A stretch of 64,000 bases of DNA from Pseudoneobacillus sp042683745 (GTDB taxonomy: Bacteria; Bacillota; Bacilli; Bacillales; Cytobacillaceae). Every line of letters starts with the position of its first letter. The stretch's first letter is position 1. The position numbers and the translations under genes were made by a program. The notes beneath the pieces were generated by a model, which did not search any database, was not told the DNA's origin, and worked only from the letters and a program-made list of their open reading frames with translations. Positions 62,381-64,000 of the stretch are shown in pieces. The DNA is taken from positions 19,439 through 83,438 of the forward strand of contig NZ_JBHUJX010000023.1 in the NCBI RefSeq assembly GCF_042683745.1. Direction: 5' to 3'.

Positions 62381-63511
62381 TTAGTCATTTTCAATTGTCA
62401 AAGCCTTGAGAATAACCTGTTCTAATATAGCAGTTCCTTTATGTAATGCCTCATGATTAAAGGTCATTTTCGGATGATGTAATCCAGGAGAAAGATCACA
62501 ACCTAAACCAAGCATCGTGGCTTTTAGGTGAGGTCTTTTAATCGTATAAAAATGAAAATCATCACCACCTGATGTCACAAGAGGCGGTTCACAATTTTCT
62601 CTTCCTAACACTTCATCAATCGCAGCTTTCATTAATTTTTGTGCTTCATGATGAACTTTAGAAGCAGCTATTTTTGCTTTCGTCTCTATTAAGATTTGAA
62701 TGTTATTATACGTTTCAAGCGATTTAATTCGGGCCTCTAGTAATTCTACTAAAAGATCCATTGCTTCATTTGTTTGTGCACGTAAATCAAGTCCGAAAGT
62801 CGCATTTCCAGGAATGATATTTTGACTTAGCCCACCTGCATGGAACGAAGTCATTTTAATGGAATAAGGAATCATCGGGTCTAAATGAATATTATTTATC
62901 AATTGAACGATAGAAGCTCCAACTTCAATTGCACTTGTGCCTAAATGAGGACGTGCACCATGGGCATCTTCACCGATAATTTTCCCTTCGATAAATCGAG
63001 CAGCTCCATGTAGAATTGCAGGAGTAGCTTTTCCCATTTTCATTTCTTGAATAGGTCTTAAATGAACACCAAATAAATAATCAACATCATCTACCACCCC
63101 TTCATCTACAAATTTTAGTGCACCCGTTCCCTTTTCCTCAGCAGGTTGAAATATAAACCGAATGGTACCTGAAGGAAGAGACTCCATAGAAGTGATTGAC
63201 TTAACCACTCCAAGAACCATTGCCATATGGGCATCGTGCCCACAGGAATGATTCGGTCGATATTCACCATCCACTTCCTGCCATAATGCATCCATATCTG
63301 CACGTAGGGCAACAACTGGCTTACCTTCACCTACTTCTCCAATTACACCCGTTGAATCGTTAAAGGTTCGAACAGAACAGCCCCATTTGGTAAGATAGTT
63401 TATGATATATTCTGTTGTATTTCTTTCTTCCCAACTGATTTCCGGGTTCTCATGTAAATGATGAAACATTTCAATAATATTTTTCTCGATTTCTTTAGTC
63501 TTATCTGTCAT
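62381..63511 (-). CDS. M20 family amidohydrolase, candidate N-succinyl-L-amino acid desuccinylase
   Basis: 376 residues of the M20D group (YhaA/AmaA-like): zinc ligands in HSCGHDAHMAM (Cys90, His92), the Glu pair of PAEEKGTGALK (125-126), HLRPIQEMKMG, and GGDDFHF near the C-terminus. The family hydrolyses N-acyl amino acids; in the NSAR pathway this step yields the free L-amino acid. It heads the operon, with two operator-like palindromes between promoter and start. RBS AAGGAGA. Confidence 0.85.
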   Translation of the reverse strand: MTDKTKEIEKNIIEMFHHLHENPEISWEERNTTEYIINYLTKWGCSVRTFNDSTGVIGEVGEGKPVVALRADMDALWQEVDGEYRPNHSCGHDAHMAMVLGVVKSITSMESLPSGTIRFIFQPAEEKGTGALKFVDEGVVDDVDYLFGVHLRPIQEMKMGKATPAILHGAARFIEGKIIGEDAHGARPHLGTSAIEVGASIVQLINNIHLDPMIPYSIKMTSFHAGGLSQNIIPGNATFGLDLRAQTNEAMDLLVELLEARIKSLETYNNIQILIETKAKIAASKVHHEAQKLMKAAIDEVLGRENCEPPLVTSGGDDFHFYTIKRPHLKATMLGLGCDLSPGLHHPKMTFNHEALHKGTAILEQVILKALTIEND

Positions 63512-63553
63512 TGAAAATCTCCTTAATTTTATTTAAAATACACTCCAAGTATT

Positions 63554-63628
63554 GAAGTATACACTTCATTTGTTATTTTAACGAAGTATATTCTTCATCA
63601 TTATAGAATATAACAAATATTCAAACAA
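63554..63628 (-). promoter_or_regulatory. Promoter with two operator-like palindromes before the M20 gene
   Basis: Minus strand: TTGTTT (63628-63623), 17-base spacer, perfect TATAAT (63605-63600), then GAAGAATATACTTC (63596-63583) and GAAGTGTATACTTC (63567-63554), whose centres lie 29 bases apart. Both match the palindrome near 60560. An operator at and beyond the start site fits repression by the RpiR-type protein. Confidence 0.75.
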
Positions 63629-63698
63629 TAATATTTTTGGGTATTAATAAAAGTTTTTACTAAAAAACTACATATTTTTAGGCTCTGTAAAACTAGAG

Positions 63699-63770
63699 TG
63701 CTGATTTCCGCTGCAGTCACTTTCTTTCCGTGGGGCTAGCTGCCCTGAGCCTACTCGACATTACCTATGT
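63699..63770 (-). repeat. Partial copy of the Bacillaceae GC-rich repeat
   Basis: GTGCTGATTTCCGCTGCAGT, then TTTCTTTCCGTGGGGCTAGC and GAGCCTACTCGACATT match the end of the 771-899 element in reverse. The other half is missing. Confidence 0.6.
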
Positions 63771-63925
63771 TTATGGCAAACTATTAATGTAGTGAATGGC
63801 CATTAATTTGTGCATGGCTTAGAATCTTGCACAAAATAAAAAAACCACTTGCCAACAATTCCTAAATACCATACCCTCCTAGTTGGGCAAACCATTCAAC
63901 GGGAGGTATTTAAGGAGTGTTAACA

Positions 63926-64000
63926 GTGGTCGAAATAAATTATATCAGACAAGAGGTAAACACAAAAGGGTGTTCTTACTCTGATGTTGCCAAGAGGATG
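63926..64000 (+). CDS. IS21-type transposase IstA, 5' end only
   Basis: From GTG 63926 (AAGGAG eight bases before) the frame reads VEINYIRQEVNTKGCSYSDV-AKRM to the window edge. This is the N-terminal helix-turn-helix of IS21-like IstA. The segment at about 63810-63850 (GTGCATGG...TTGCACAAA) may belong to its left terminal repeats. The gene and istB continue outside the window. Confidence 0.75.
   Translation, partial: MVEINYIRQEVNTKGCSYSDVAKRM

Noticed and set aside
1..64000. tRNA, rRNA or prophage genes
   Set aside because: None could be recognised by eye. Absence is not proven without a tRNA search.

Overview
The window comes from a low-GC, endospore-forming member of the Bacillaceae. Supporting signs are strong AGGAGG ribosome binding sites with many TTG/GTG starts, a CwlJ-type germination hydrolase, a KinB-like sporulation kinase, class IV PHA synthase genes, three T-box loci, and a GC-rich interspersed repeat typical of Bacillaceae. 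No species can be named from the sequence alone. Most genes lie on the minus strand.

Layout. 1-1000: a dead IS1182-type transposase between two oppositely oriented interspersed repeats. 1078-4071: a polyhydroxyalkanoate operon (reductase, PhaR, PhaC) followed by an unlisted 39-residue reading frame with a strong RBS. 4349-12000: cwlJ, a KinB-like kinase, a fructokinase, small stress-type proteins, and a SufR-like iron-sulfur regulator divergent from two membrane proteins. 12217-14220: a second, divergent glutamyl-tRNA synthetase under a T-box with specifier GAA. 14400-38800: an accessory zone of single small genes (VOC, SRPBCC/ArsR, DinB, NUDIX, GNAT, MBL, DUF families) with many broken genes (P-loop kinase, C39 peptidase, DUF1801, DUF5050-like, GNAT, DUF3888), a LysM/Gly-Tyr-rich probable spore-envelope protein, a solitary TnpB element, and an NlpC/P60 protein whose 3' end recurs as two remnants near 5 and 6.7 kb. 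39089-41540: thrS behind two near-identical tandem threonine T-boxes. 41630-48958: an ilvE-D-B-H-C-A operon under a T-box read as isoleucine (ATC).

49164-63511 is the most coherent system: twelve minus-strand genes forming a peptide uptake and D-amino-acid salvage island. An Opp/Dpp-type ABC importer (five genes) is joined to hydrolases (M20, M55 DppA-like, M19 dipeptidase, M81/MlrC-like, class-C beta-lactamase-like), an RpiR-family regulator, an N-succinylamino acid racemase, and a GNAT protein of the kind that accompanies that racemase. Together these would import D-amino-acid-containing peptides, release D-residues, and convert them irreversibly to L-amino acids by N-succinylation, racemisation and desuccinylation. 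Three near-identical palindromes (consensus GAAGWNTATACTTC) sit just downstream of two well-formed promoters in this island and are good candidates for the RpiR operator. The M55 gene has an apparent in-frame internal deletion. The window ends inside the 5' end of an IS21-type istA.
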